DNA of 32,730 nt from an uncultured Opitutaceae bacterium (GCA_903887455.1 CAISPT010000042.1:1-32730); one strand, 5' to 3'; numbered from the stretch's first letter, positions 24,642 through 32,340 are shown. Made by a program: numbers and translations. The notes: generated from the letters alone by a model not told the origin.

Positions 24642-26606
24642 ATGTCACTTAAATCCATCCTCTTCGGCCGGGCAAAATCCCTCACCGACCGAAACCTCTT
24701 CCACAGCATCTCGCTGATCGCCCTGTTCGCTTGGGTGGGTCTGGGGGCCGACGGCCTGTCGTCATCGTGCTACGGCCCCGAGGAGACCTTCAAGGCGCTC
24801 GGGACGAGCCCGCACCTGAGCCTCTTCGTGGCGCTAGCGTCCGTGGTGACGATCGTGGCGATCTGCGCCAGCTACTCCCAGATCATCGCGCTGTTCCCGA
24901 CCGGAGGCGGCGGCTACCTGGTGGCAAGCAAGCTGCTCTCGCCGGCCACCGGCGTTGTCTCCGGCTGCGCGCTCCTGATCGACTACGTGCTCACGGTGAC
25001 GATCTCGGTGGCGAGCGGGTCCGATGCGCTCTTCAGCCTCTTCCCTGAGTCCGCCCAGCACCTTAAGCTCGCTTTTGCTGTTGCCGGGGTCATCGGCCTG
25101 ACGCTCATAAACCTCAGAGGCGTGAAGGAGTCGGTGATGATCTGGGTCCCCATCTTCGCGGTGTTCGTCCTCACCCACGCCTTCGCGATCATCTACGCGA
25201 TGATCTCCCACTCCTCGGGACTGGTGGGAATAGCAACCGCCACGACACGCGAGGTCCACTCGGTGAGCGCGTCGGTGGGATGGTTCGGCCTGATGGCACT
25301 CCTCCTTAAGGCCTACAGCATGGGCGCGGGAACCTACACCGGCATCGAGGCCGTGAGCAACGGCCTGCCGATCCTGCGCGAGCCTCGGGTGCGCACGGGG
25401 CGAAAGACCATGGTCTACATGGGTGCCTCGCTCGCGATCACGGTGGCCGGCCTGCTCGTGGCGTATCAGCTCTACGACGTCCAGATCAACCCGGACAAGA
25501 CGCTAAACGCCGTCCTCTTCGAGCAGATGACGGCGGGATGGAACCACGTCGCGGGCAGCTCATACGTCTGGGTGACCCTCGCGTCGGAGGCTGCGCTCCT
25601 GATCATCGCCGCCCAGACCGGCTTCCTCGACGGCCCCCGCGTGCTTGCGAACATGGCGCTTGACCGGTGGTTCCCGGCGCAGTTCGCGAACCTGAGCGAG
25701 CGCCTGGTGACGCGCAACGGCGTGCTCCTGATGGGGCTCTCCGGCTTCGTCATGATGCTCGCTACGAAGGGTTCGGTCGACCTATTGGTGATCCTATACT
25801 CGATCAACGTGTTCATCACGTTCTCTTTGTCCCAGGCGGGGATGGTGAGACACTGGTGGGAGGAGCGCGCAAACGACCCGCAGTGGCTCCGCAAGCTCGC
25901 CATCAACGGCTTCGGCCTCATCCTCACAGCCTCAATCCTCGTCTCGCTCACGATCGTCAAGTTTAACGAGGGCGGCTGGGCCACGCTGCTGGTGACCGGA
26001 GTCCTCGTGTTCGCCGCGTTCGGGATCAAGCGCCATTACAACGGAGTCCGCTCGCAACTGAAGCGCCTGGACTCGATCGTCGAGGCCGCCCAAGCCGAGG
26101 CCCTCGCCGTTCCCGAGGTCCCCCCGCACGCCGACCCCAAGGCCCGGACGGCCGTCATCCTCGTCAACGGCTTCAACGGCCTCGGGCTCCACACGATCCT
26201 GAACGTCCCGCGGATGTTCGGGAACACGTTCAGGAACTTCATCTTTGTCCAGGTGGGCTCGGTGGACGCCGGCAACTTCAAGGGGGCCTCCGAGATCGAG
26301 GACCTGCGCCTCCACACCGAGCAGGAGGCGAACCGCTACGTGCAGTTCGCCCGCGCCCGCGGGTACGGCTCGAAGGCGTTCACGGCGATCGGCTACGACA
26401 TCACCAGCGAGGTGATGAAGCTCGCCAAGGAGGCCTCCTCGGAGTTCCCGAACCAGGTGTTCTTCGCCGGACAGCTGCTCTTCACCTACGAGACCAACCT
26501 GACGCGATGGCTGCACAACCACACCGTGTTCACGCTCCAGAGGCGGTTCTTCCTCTCGAGCATGCCCTTCGTGGTTCTCCCGATCCGGGTGGACACCGAA
26601 GCCTGA
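24642..26606 (+). CDS. APC-superfamily permease, KimA/YdaO-like, with cytoplasmic tail
   Basis: The 654-residue membrane protein has about twelve hydrophobic segments in its first 470 residues and a cytoplasmic tail of about 185. The N-terminal block GLGADGLSSSCYGPEETF (about 33-50) is typical of the APC branch that includes the KimA potassium transporter and related amino-acid permeases; FPTGGGGYLVASKLL follows. I place the start at the ATG at 24642 (MSLKSILFGRAKSL); an earlier TTG at 24576 would add 22 basic residues. The tail contains TAVILVNGFNGLGLHTILNV and FIFVQVGSVDAGNF and may be a regulatory alpha/beta domain. No ydaO-type riboswitch is recognisable upstream. Potassium or amino-acid transport are both possible; I favour neither strongly. 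It ends 4 bases from the converging actin gene. Confidence 0.85.
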   Translation: MSLKSILFGRAKSLTDRNLFHSISLIALFAWVGLGADGLSSSCYGPEETFKALGTSPHLSLFVALASVVTIVAICASYSQIIALFPTGGGGYLVASKLLSPATGVVSGCALLIDYVLTVTISVASGSDALFSLFPESAQHLKLAFAVAGVIGLTLINLRGVKESVMIWVPIFAVFVLTHAFAIIYAMISHSSGLVGIATATTREVHSVSASVGWFGLMALLLKAYSMGAGTYTGIEAVSNGLPILREPRVRTGRKTMVYMGASLAITVAGLLVAYQLYDVQINPDKTLNAVLFEQMTAGWNHVAGSSYVWVTLASEAALLIIAAQTGFLDGPRVLANMALDRWFPAQFANLSERLVTRNGVLLMGLSGFVMMLATKGSVDLLVILYSINVFITFSLSQAGMVRHWWEERANDPQWLRKLAINGFGLILTASILVSLTIVKFNEGGWATLLVTGVLVFAAFGIKRHYNGVRSQLKRLDSIVEAAQAEALAVPEVPPHADPKARTAVILVNGFNGLGLHTILNVPRMFGNTFRNFIFVQVGSVDAGNFKGASEIEDLRLHTEQEANRYVQFARARGYGSKAFTAIGYDITSEVMKLAKEASSEFPNQVFFAGQLLFTYETNLTRWLHNHTVFTLQRRFFLSSMPFVVLPIRVDTEA

Positions 26607-26610
26607 GGGG

Positions 26611-27759
26611 CTACCCGAGGAGCACCTGCCACTGGTTCTCCCGGGCGGCGCGGGCGGCCTTCAGCGCCCCGATGGCGACGTAGCGCTGGAAGTCCTGGCC
26701 CGCGAGCCGGACCTTGGGGGACTCGTATCCGTCGTCGGCAAGGCGCTTCTGGAGCACGGTGTCGATCCCGCGAATCTGGGAGCCGCCGCCGGTGACGATG
26801 ATGTTCTGTAGGAGCGTCACGACCGAGTCGGAAGACGCCCGGGCTATCAGCGAGGTGAGCGCCGGGTAGATCTTGTCCAGAAGCGCGTTGCAGGCGTTCC
26901 CGATCGCGTCACCGAGCTCGAGCGTGCGGCTCTTGCCGCCGATCACGACCTTCACCTCGAGGGGCTTGCGGCTCGGGCCCACGTAGGCGTGGGCCTCCTT
27001 GATCTCGCGCACGGTGATCACCGATAGGCCGTTGTTCGGGTAGGTCCTGTTTAGCCCGTCGAAAATCAGCTCGTCGATCGCGTCGCCGGCGAAGGCGATG
27101 CTGATTTGGTCGTCGCGCGTCGGGAAGTAGCCCTGGACGAGGCACAGGTCGCTCGTCCCGCCCCCGATGTCGATGAAGAGCGAGTTCACGACGGGGTCCA
27201 CGTAGCCGGACTGTTTCACCCTGGCGTCGTCGCGGTAGCCGAGTGCCGCGAGGAAGGGCTCGGGGATCAGGAGGATGTGCGAGAAGATGCCCGAAGCGGC
27301 CCTGCGAATCGCCTCTCGCGCCGCCTCCCCTGCGTTCGCCGGCACCCCGACGACGGCGCGGATCTCCGCCCGGCCCGTCGGGTCGGCCAGCAGCCGGATG
27401 TGCTGGAGGAAGTCGCGGGCGGACTCCGGGTGCGCGATGATTCCCTCGGCGAGCGGGGTCGCGAGCTCCACGTGGAGCATCTGCCGGAGGGCCTCCTCGC
27501 CGAAGAGGATCTTGGCGTTGCCGGTGATGATCCCGTCGACGATGCCGTCCTTCACGTAGCCCACCACCGAGGGCACCACCTTGCTGACGGTGATGTCCGT
27601 GGTGCCGGGGTTGCCGGCCAGCACGCAGGACTTGTTGGTGCCGAGGTCGAGCCCCACAAGGAGGGCAGCCGGCTTTGTGCTGGAGGGGCGTACCGTGGAG
27701 GCCGCTAGGGGCAGCGTCGCCGAAGGCGAGGCGGGTTTTTCGAGGATCGCGGTGGTCAT
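26611..27759 (-). CDS. MamK/MreB-like bacterial actin
   Basis: The 382-residue protein has the actin/Hsp70 ATPase fold. Phosphate 1 reads GLDLGTNKSCV (residues 36-46), the EP motif is IPEPF (Glu167), phosphate 2 is FIDIGGGTSDLCLV (195-208) and the adenosine loop is VTGGGSQIRG (322-331). The order and wording of these blocks, together with AVVGVPA (135-141) and LLQNIIVTGGG, resemble MamK, the magnetosome actin, more than canonical MreB or DnaK, judged from memory of those families. An N-terminal Ala/Ser/Pro/Thr-rich extension of about 33 residues is unusual. No magnetosome gene is in the window. A 140-codon gene lies 36 bases upstream on the same strand and is probably co-transcribed. A polymer-forming cytoskeletal role is likely; the cargo is unknown. 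Confidence 0.85.
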   Translation of the reverse strand: MTTAILEKPASPSATLPLAASTVRPSSTKPAALLVGLDLGTNKSCVLAGNPGTTDITVSKVVPSVVGYVKDGIVDGIITGNAKILFGEEALRQMLHVELATPLAEGIIAHPESARDFLQHIRLLADPTGRAEIRAVVGVPANAGEAAREAIRRAASGIFSHILLIPEPFLAALGYRDDARVKQSGYVDPVVNSLFIDIGGGTSDLCLVQGYFPTRDDQISIAFAGDAIDELIFDGLNRTYPNNGLSVITVREIKEAHAYVGPSRKPLEVKVVIGGKSRTLELGDAIGNACNALLDKIYPALTSLIARASSDSVVTLLQNIIVTGGGSQIRGIDTVLQKRLADDGYESPKVRLAGQDFQRYVAIGALKAARAARENQWQVLLG

Positions 27760-27795
27760 GATCGGAGGTCGGTTTTCGTTTCGTTGCGGGAAATC

Positions 27796-28218
27796 CTAGG
27801 GGGCAGCCCGGCGATCCTGGGCCAGCATGTCGTCGATGAAGTCGGCGATGCCCCGGGACGCAGGTTCGGCCCCCGCGTGGCGGTGAGGCCGGGCGGCAGC
27901 CGCCTGGATCGGGCCGCGACCCTGCGAAGCCGCGGGGCGCTCGCCGAGCATCGGGATAAGGACCTCCGCAAAGGCGATTGCCTCGGAGACCCGCTCCCCT
28001 TCCTCGTCGAGGAGCCTCCTGAGGAGGGCCTCCGCCTCGTCCCTGTCGGGACTCGAAGCCTTGGCGGCGTCCACCGCCTCCTTAAGGTCGGTGAACTCCA
28101 TCCTCGAGGCCTCGGCTGAGAAGCCCTCGAACCTCAGGAAGCAGATGCGCCTGTAGATCCGCCCCACAAGGAGCCAGGGTGGATCGAATCGGTGGAGGGC
28201 TTCTGCCAACGCGCTCAA
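27796..28218 (-). CDS. Unknown small protein upstream of the actin gene
   Basis: I do not recognise this 140-residue protein. It begins with a helical, basic stretch (LVGRIYRRICFLRFEGFSA), then an acidic helix-rich section (DRDEAEALLRRLLDEEGERV), a low-complexity linker rich in Ala, Pro, Arg and Gly at about residues 95-122, and a distinct end, GIADFIDDMLAQDRRAAP. Such a linker plus short amphipathic C-terminal motif is common in proteins that bind a partner through their tail. The start is TTG at 28218; the first in-frame ATG is at 28101, which would give 101 residues but lose the conserved-looking basic helix. It precedes the MamK-like actin by 36 bases on the same strand, so an accessory role for that filament is my inference. 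Confidence 0.68.
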   Translation of the reverse strand: MSALAEALHRFDPPWLLVGRIYRRICFLRFEGFSAEASRMEFTDLKEAVDAAKASSPDRDEAEALLRRLLDEEGERVSEAIAFAEVLIPMLGERPAASQGRGPIQAAAARPHRHAGAEPASRGIADFIDDMLAQDRRAAP

Positions 28219-28264
28219 GGTTGACGCACTGGACAGCCCGCCGCGCCCCCGGTTCGCGTGAATC

Positions 28265-28486
28265 TTATCCCGACTTCATCCCGACGTAGATCTCCTCAAC
28301 CTTGGTCCGGGCCCAGGGATTCTTCCTGAGGAACGTCAGGCTCGACTTGATGCTCGGGTCGAAGAGGAAGCACCGGATCGGCACCCGCTTTCCAAGTTCG
28401 CGCCACCCGAACTCCGCGACGAGCTCGGTGAGAAGACGTTCCAGCGTTATTCCGTGGAGGGGATCGTTGGACTTGTGGCCGGTCAC
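28265..28486 (-). CDS. VF530-family (DUF2132) small protein
   Basis: The 73-residue product matches the VF530 family, small proteins reported to have DNA-binding character: [20 protein letters not shown], then GWRELGKRV, then [20 protein letters not shown] and VEEIYVG. Length agrees with the family (about 70-80). The GTG start overlaps the stop of an upstream 47-codon frame by 4 bases (GTGA). It lies 46 bases upstream of the 140-codon gene on the same strand. Function in the cell is not established for the family. Confidence 0.88.
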   Translation of the reverse strand: MTGHKSNDPLHGITLERLLTELVAEFGWRELGKRVPIRCFLFDPSIKSSLTFLRKNPWARTKVEEIYVGMKSG

Positions 28487-28626
28487 CGCCCCGCACCCTG
28501 TGGTTCGGGCGCCCCAAGCTCAAGGCTTGGGTGCGACTGCTCGGCCGTGGCTAGGACCGGCCTCCAGCAGTCCCCGCAGAGCCCCTTAAGGACAGTCTGA
28601 TGGCAGAGTGGATCTAAGTAACACAT
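28483..28626 (-). CDS. Candidate 47-residue Cys-containing protein
   Basis: This short frame starts at the ATG at 28626 and encodes a protein beginning [20 protein letters not shown]. Four Cys at positions 2, 8, 17 and 20, with CGDC as the last pair, could bind metal. On the minus strand AGGGGG stands 9 bases before the ATG, a better ribosome site than most genes here have. The stop overlaps the GTG of the VF530 gene (GTGA), the coupling style used elsewhere in the window. A longer version from 28725 would run through an AT-rich, promoter-like stretch. A hairpin (CCCAAGC, 28513-28531) lies inside its 3' part. It is unrecognised and may be spurious. Confidence 0.42.
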   Translation of the reverse strand: MCYLDPLCHQTVLKGLCGDCWRPVLATAEQSHPSLELGAPEPQGAGR

Positions 28627-28700
28627 AATTAAATGCCCCCTAAATGTTTGTGTAATTAATGACAAGAAATGCGGAGCAATTCCCATCATAAAATCCCCCA
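28617..28700. promoter_or_regulatory. AT-rich probable bidirectional promoter region
   Basis: This stretch is much richer in A and T than its surroundings (ATAATTAAATG, GTGTAATTAATGACAAG, CATCATAAAATCC). It lies between the minus-strand VF530 group and the plus-strand chemoreceptor, so it probably drives both. I cannot assign a convincing -35/-10 pair, and I see no sigma-28 consensus for the chemoreceptor. Confidence 0.4.
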
Positions 28701-28723
28701 ATGCGACCGTAGGGAGGGAATCC

Positions 28724-28807
28724 ATGAAACCGACCGCGCGGCAGCTCAGCCCTAAGGTGCAGCACGTTTACGCACCCGAGGCGATCCGAGTACAAGGGTC
28801 GCTCTAG
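28724..28807 (+). CDS. Candidate 27-residue leader peptide
   Basis: An ATG at 28724 is preceded by AGGGAGGG with a 5-base gap, one of the best ribosome sites in the window, and opens a 27-codon frame starting MKPTARQLSPKVQHVYAPEA and ending at TAG 28805. The gap to the chemoreceptor start is 57 bases. The peptide is unrecognised and basic. It could be a leader or upstream regulatory ORF for the chemoreceptor, or a chance frame. Confidence 0.33.
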   Translation: MKPTARQLSPKVQHVYAPEAIRVQGSL

Positions 28808-28864
28808 GCTGCCCGCGCAAAACCCGTAACCGCCTCCCCCAAGGCAACTCAGAACCCCCGCCTA

Positions 28865-30781
28865 ATGAAGACCATGACCATAGGAAAAAAGATAGCCCTC
28901 GGATTCGTCACGCTGATCATCCTCTGCGCCCTCCTGGGGCTCGGTTCGGTCGTGAGCATGAAGTCCGCCGAGACCAACGCCCGCGCCCTCGGCTCAGCCT
29001 TCGTGCCCGAGGCCGCGATTGCCGGCCGCTTGGAGAGCGAGATGTGGTCCATCCGCCTTGCCGTCCGAAGCTACGGCTTCACGGGGGAACCGTCCTACGC
29101 GTCCGAGGCCCACGCCCTTCTTGGCAAATTGCACGACGACATCAAGGTCGCCCAGGCCCTCTCGGCGGACCACCCCGAGCTCGTGAAGCTGAAGACGCAC
29201 CTGGCGGAGCTCACGCCCCTGCTAGAGATTTTTGAGAAGTCCACGGAGAGCACCATCGCGAAGAGCTCCGAGGTTGCGGCCGGCCGCGAGCGCATGAACA
29301 AGGCCGCCGCGGACTTCCTAGCCAACATTGACACGCTGATCGCCTCGCAGAGCGGCCAGTTCAACGACGAGATCGCCGCCACCGCAGCGGATCAGGAAAA
29401 GCTGAAGCTGCGCCTTCACAAGCTCATGCTTGTGGAAGAGGTCCGCGGCCTCGGAAACGCGGCCCGGGTGGCCGCCTTCAAGTCCCAGGCCCTCCGGGAC
29501 CCCTCCATCATGGACGCGGGGCTCGCGGGTTTCGCGGCGATGGACAGGAAGTTCGACGAGCTTCTGTCCCTCCTGAAGCTCCCGAAGGACGTCGAGGAAC
29601 TCAACCAGGTCCGCTTGGACGCCCACACGTACAGGGACATCATGACCCAAATTAAGGCCAACTACGTCGAGCTCGATGAGATCTCCAGGGGCCGCGTCGA
29701 GGTCTCCGACAAGCTGATCGCCCTCACGAGCGAGACCGCCTCGGCGGGCATGGACCGCACGGTGTCGGCGGCGCAGGACTCGACCGCCAAGCTCGGGAGC
29801 TCGACCATCGGCATCTATATCGGATTGGCCGTCGCGCTCTTTCTGGCCTCGGGCATAGCGTTCCTGATCATCCGCGGCATCAGCCGGGTCCTCTCACACG
29901 TGGCCCTCGCGCTCCGTGACGCCTCGCACCAGGTCTCCGCCGCCTCCAACCAGGTCTCGTCCTCCAGCCAAACGCTGGCCCAGGGTGCAAGCGAGCAGGC
30001 CGCCTCCCTCGAGGAAACAAGCGCATCGCTCGAGGAGATCAGCGGGACCACCAAGCGCAACGCCGAGAGCGCGCAGAACGCGCACGTCATCTCCGGGGAG
30101 AGCCGCAACGCCGCAGACCAGGGCACCAAGCAGATGCAGGAGATGCTCACGGCCATGAACGCCATCAAGGCCTCGGCCGACGATGTCTCGAAGATCATCA
30201 AGGCGATCGACGAGATCGCGTTCCAGACGAACATCCTGGCCTTGAACGCTGCCGTCGAGGCGGCCCGCGCAGGCGAGGCCGGCATGGGATTCGCGGTGGT
30301 GGCCGACGAGGTGCGAAGCCTCTCCCAGAGGGCCGCCAAAGCGGCCAAGGAGATCGGGACCATGATCGACGACTCCATCTCCCGCACGACGGTAGGCGTG
30401 GGTCTGAGCTCCCAGGTCGCCGCCACCCTCAGCCTGATCACCGAGAAGGGTCACAAGGTGAACGAGCTCGTCGCCGAGATCGCGTCGGCCTCAGGCCAGC
30501 AGAGCGAAGGCATCACGCAGGTGAACACCGCCGTGGCGCAGATGGACAAGGTCACGCAGTCGAATGCCTCGACGGCCGAGGAAACAGCGGCTGCGGCCGA
30601 GGAGCTGAGCGCGCAGGCCGCATGCCTGAGCGAGTCCGTCAACGAGCTCATGGCCCTCGTCGGCGGCAACGCGACGGAGCCGATCGAGCGCGCGGCTTCC
30701 GTCAAGATCGAGAAGCCCCGCCTGCCCACCCGCACGGCGCCGAGGGCCAGGGGGCAGGAGGCCATGACCTTCTCCAACTAG
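28865..30781 (+). CDS. Methyl-accepting chemotaxis protein without a recognisable HAMP domain
   Basis: The 638-residue receptor has membrane span 1 at about residues 11-31, a large periplasmic helical domain of about 280 residues, span 2 at about 314-337 and a cytoplasmic signalling coiled coil. The hairpin tip that binds CheA and CheW is [20 protein letters not shown] followed by [38 protein letters not shown] is a typical methylation helix. Immediately after span 2 the sequence goes into [20 protein letters not shown] and the methylation helix; I cannot find the usual 50-residue HAMP with its Pro and central Glu. The C terminus lacks a CheR-binding NWETF-type pentapeptide. No che genes are adjacent. 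The ligand is unknown, but the helical ectodomain suits a 4HB-type sensor. Confidence 0.92.
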   Translation: MKTMTIGKKIALGFVTLIILCALLGLGSVVSMKSAETNARALGSAFVPEAAIAGRLESEMWSIRLAVRSYGFTGEPSYASEAHALLGKLHDDIKVAQALSADHPELVKLKTHLAELTPLLEIFEKSTESTIAKSSEVAAGRERMNKAAADFLANIDTLIASQSGQFNDEIAATAADQEKLKLRLHKLMLVEEVRGLGNAARVAAFKSQALRDPSIMDAGLAGFAAMDRKFDELLSLLKLPKDVEELNQVRLDAHTYRDIMTQIKANYVELDEISRGRVEVSDKLIALTSETASAGMDRTVSAAQDSTAKLGSSTIGIYIGLAVALFLASGIAFLIIRGISRVLSHVALALRDASHQVSAASNQVSSSSQTLAQGASEQAASLEETSASLEEISGTTKRNAESAQNAHVISGESRNAADQGTKQMQEMLTAMNAIKASADDVSKIIKAIDEIAFQTNILALNAAVEAARAGEAGMGFAVVADEVRSLSQRAAKAAKEIGTMIDDSISRTTVGVGLSSQVAATLSLITEKGHKVNELVAEIASASGQQSEGITQVNTAVAQMDKVTQSNASTAEETAAAAEELSAQAACLSESVNELMALVGGNATEPIERAASVKIEKPRLPTRTAPRARGQEAMTFSN

Positions 30782-30806
30782 GAGACCCCTTTTGGGGGTA
30801 GGACAC

Positions 30807-30828
30807 GGGGCCGCCGCGGGGCGGCCCC
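30807..30828 (+). terminator. Terminator hairpin after the chemoreceptor gene
   Basis: A 9-bp perfect stem, GGGGCCGCC with its complement, closes a GCGG loop and is followed by TATTTGCGTTT. A smaller palindrome, CCCCTTTTGGGG, lies just before it at 30786-30797. The position 25 bases after the stop and the T-containing tail fit an intrinsic terminator. Confidence 0.62.
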
Positions 30829-30871
30829 TATTTGCGTTTCCAAGTCCGATCCCGGAGGGTAGGTTCTCCCC

Positions 30872-31354
30872 ATGTCCGCCAACCCGGCCCTCCCGCGACC
30901 CACGCCCCCTAAGATGCTGCGCATCATCGCGGCCATCAAGCTGGCGAAGGGCGTCATGCTGGCAGGGGTCGCGCTGGGACTCTTCTCCATCGTCCACAGG
31001 GACTTGGACCAGCTCGCCCAGCAGCTGGTCGACCTGATGCGGATCTCGCCCGAGAACCATTATGCGAAGCTCCTGCTGGAGAAGGCGGGGCTGATCCAGC
31101 CCCACTCCATCATGACGGCGGGTATCGCGACCGCCTTCTACTCGGCAATCCTCCTGTCGGAAGGCGTCGGGCTCTGGATCGGGGCCTCCTGGGCCGAGTA
31201 CGTGGTGATCTTCACAACCGGATTCTTCGTGCCCGAGGAAATCCTGTCGATGGTCCGCGGCCCGAGCCTCACCAAGGCGATCGTGATCGCCGCCAATGCG
31301 GCGATCCTGGGCTATGTGATCGCCGTGGTCTGGCGCAAGCGCCGGAAGGCCTAG
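30872..31354 (+). CDS. DUF2127 family membrane protein
   Basis: The 160-residue integral membrane protein matches the DUF2127 pattern: LRIIAAIKLAKGVMLAGVAL as the first span, HRDLDQLAQQLVDLMRISPE, then AGIATAFYSAILLSEGVGLW with WAEYVVIFTTGFFVPEEI, and a last span AIVIAANAAILGYVIAVVW before a basic tail. Four hydrophobic segments are expected. The family's function is unknown. GGAGG lies 13 bases before the ATG, rather far. It follows the chemoreceptor terminator and therefore probably has its own promoter, though I see none clearly. It converges on a 51-codon gene with an 18-base gap. Confidence 0.88.
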   Translation: MSANPALPRPTPPKMLRIIAAIKLAKGVMLAGVALGLFSIVHRDLDQLAQQLVDLMRISPENHYAKLLLEKAGLIQPHSIMTAGIATAFYSAILLSEGVGLWIGASWAEYVVIFTTGFFVPEEILSMVRGPSLTKAIVIAANAAILGYVIAVVWRKRRKA

Positions 31355-31372
31355 GACACCGGGTCACCGGCG

Positions 31373-31528
31373 CTAGTTCTTCGTGCGGAAGCCGCCAAAG
31401 AGATAGACGACCAGGCAGATCAAAAGGACCAGGCCCAGGCCGCTGCCGCCGTAGGTGGGACCGCCGTAATAGAAGCCGCCGCCGCCGAAAAGGAGAAGGA
31501 GCACAAGGACGAGTACGATGAGGTTCAT
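31373..31528 (-). CDS. 51-residue membrane protein, DUF3309-like
   Basis: This short gene starts at the ATG at 31528 and encodes a 51-residue protein with two hydrophobic stretches, NLIVLVLVLLLLF and LGLVLLICLVVYLF, separated by a Gly/Tyr-rich linker (GGGGFYYGGPTYGGSG). That arrangement recalls the small DUF3309 proteins, whose role is unknown. GGGGG stands just before the ATG. It ends in FRTKN followed by TAG. It is convergent with the DUF2127 gene and lies downstream of the HAD gene on the same strand. The composition strongly suggests a real membrane peptide. Confidence 0.7.
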   Translation of the reverse strand: MNLIVLVLVLLLLFGGGGFYYGGPTYGGSGLGLVLLICLVVYLFGGFRTKN

Positions 31529-31556
31529 GCCCCCAATGTACCAGACGGCGCGGGCG

Positions 31557-31578
31557 GCCCCAATGGGGCGTTCGCCCC
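31557..31578 (-). terminator. Overlapping hairpins after the HAD gene
   Basis: Two mutually exclusive stems share the GGGGC at 31565-31569: GCCCC AAT GGGGC (31557-31569) and GGGGCG TT CGCCCC (31565-31578). They lie 11 bases past the HAD stop and before the 51-codon gene. A partial terminator or attenuator between the two genes is plausible, although no T tract is present. Confidence 0.4.
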
Positions 31579-31588
31579 AGGTGCGTGC

Positions 31589-32266
31589 CTAGAGCCCGAA
31601 ATGCCTCGCGATGGACGCGTAGGCTTGGCCCGTGCCCGCGTAGACCTCGGCGGCTCTCTCCTGGATGGGGGCTGGGGCGACCCTTCCGTGGTGGACGAAG
31701 ATGGTACGGACCCCGGCGGCGTGGCCGCCCTCCACGTCGACATCGGCGTCACCCATGAAGACCGCCTCGCCGGCGCTGACCCCGAGTCTCCGGACCACCT
31801 CGAGCAGACCCTCCGGGTCTGGCTTGTGGGTGGGGAGGTCGTCGCCGCAGACCATCGTGTCGATGAGCGGGGCGAACCCGTGGACGGAAAGCATCCTCTC
31901 GGCCGACCACCGGTCCCTCCCTGTCCAGATGCCGAGCCCGGCCCCGACGCCCCTCAGTCGGACGAGCAGATCCTTTGCGCCATCAAAGGGCGTGAGCCGC
32001 TCCTCCTGCCCGTGGCCGTGCTCCTGAGTCGCGAGACGCCTTTTCGCCTCCTCAAACGAACTGGCCGCCTCCGCACCGAGGACATTGCGCAGGCAGGTGT
32101 CGAGCGGGCCTCCCAGCTTGGAGAGCACCTCCTCGGTCGTCGGCCGGGCCCTGAACGGCTCGACCGCGTAGATGAAGGCCTCGACCACGAAGGACATGCT
32201 GTCGATCAGGGTGCCGTCCAGGTCGAAGATCGCGGCGCGCGGCCGGGGTTGCGGTGGCTTGCTCAT
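31589..32266 (-). CDS. HAD-superfamily hydrolase (phosphoglycolate phosphatase-like)
   Basis: The 225-residue cytoplasmic phosphatase has all HAD motifs: DLDGT with nucleophile Asp15 and acid Asp17, GIWTGRD as motif II, HKPDPEGL carrying the motif III Lys, and GDADVDVEGGHAAG as motif IV. The helical cap inserted after motif I (residues about 24-95) places it with the Gph/beta-phosphoglucomutase subfamily. The substrate cannot be predicted. The GC-rich hairpin immediately before its ATG covers the G tract that would serve as ribosome site. Downstream on the same strand is the 51-codon membrane protein gene. Confidence 0.92.
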   Translation of the reverse strand: MSKPPQPRPRAAIFDLDGTLIDSMSFVVEAFIYAVEPFRARPTTEEVLSKLGGPLDTCLRNVLGAEAASSFEEAKRRLATQEHGHGQEERLTPFDGAKDLLVRLRGVGAGLGIWTGRDRWSAERMLSVHGFAPLIDTMVCGDDLPTHKPDPEGLLEVVRRLGVSAGEAVFMGDADVDVEGGHAAGVRTIFVHHGRVAPAPIQERAAEVYAGTGQAYASIARHFGL

Positions 32267-32267
32267 T

Positions 32268-32298
32268 GGTTACCCCCCACTCTGCGCCGGGGGGAACC
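32268..32298 (-). promoter_or_regulatory. Leader hairpin masking the HAD ribosome site
   Basis: On the minus strand GGTTCCCCCC pairs with GGGGGGTAACC (one bulged base, 10-base loop), ending one base before the ATG at 32266. The GGGGGG arm is the only Shine-Dalgarno-like sequence, 6 bases from the ATG, and is fully paired. It could limit translation or, alternatively, be part of the terminator of the upstream gene. Confidence 0.45.
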
Positions 32299-32322
32299 CG
32301 AGGCAAGGGTGACAGAACCCAC

Positions 32323-32340
32323 AACCCGGGCGGCCCGGTT
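32323..32340 (-). terminator. Short hairpin at the end of the partial gene
   Basis: Immediately after the stop on the minus strand, AACCGGG pairs with CCC(G)GGTT around a short loop with one bulge. It shares the GGGCCGCC core with the hairpins at 5999 and 30807. The stem is short and the T-rich tail is weak. Confidence 0.35.

Noticed and set aside
26611-27759. Calling the actin gene mreB or dnaK
   Set aside because: Its phosphate motifs (DLGTNKSC, DIGGGTSDL) and length differ from canonical MreB, and the DnaK substrate-binding domain is absent.
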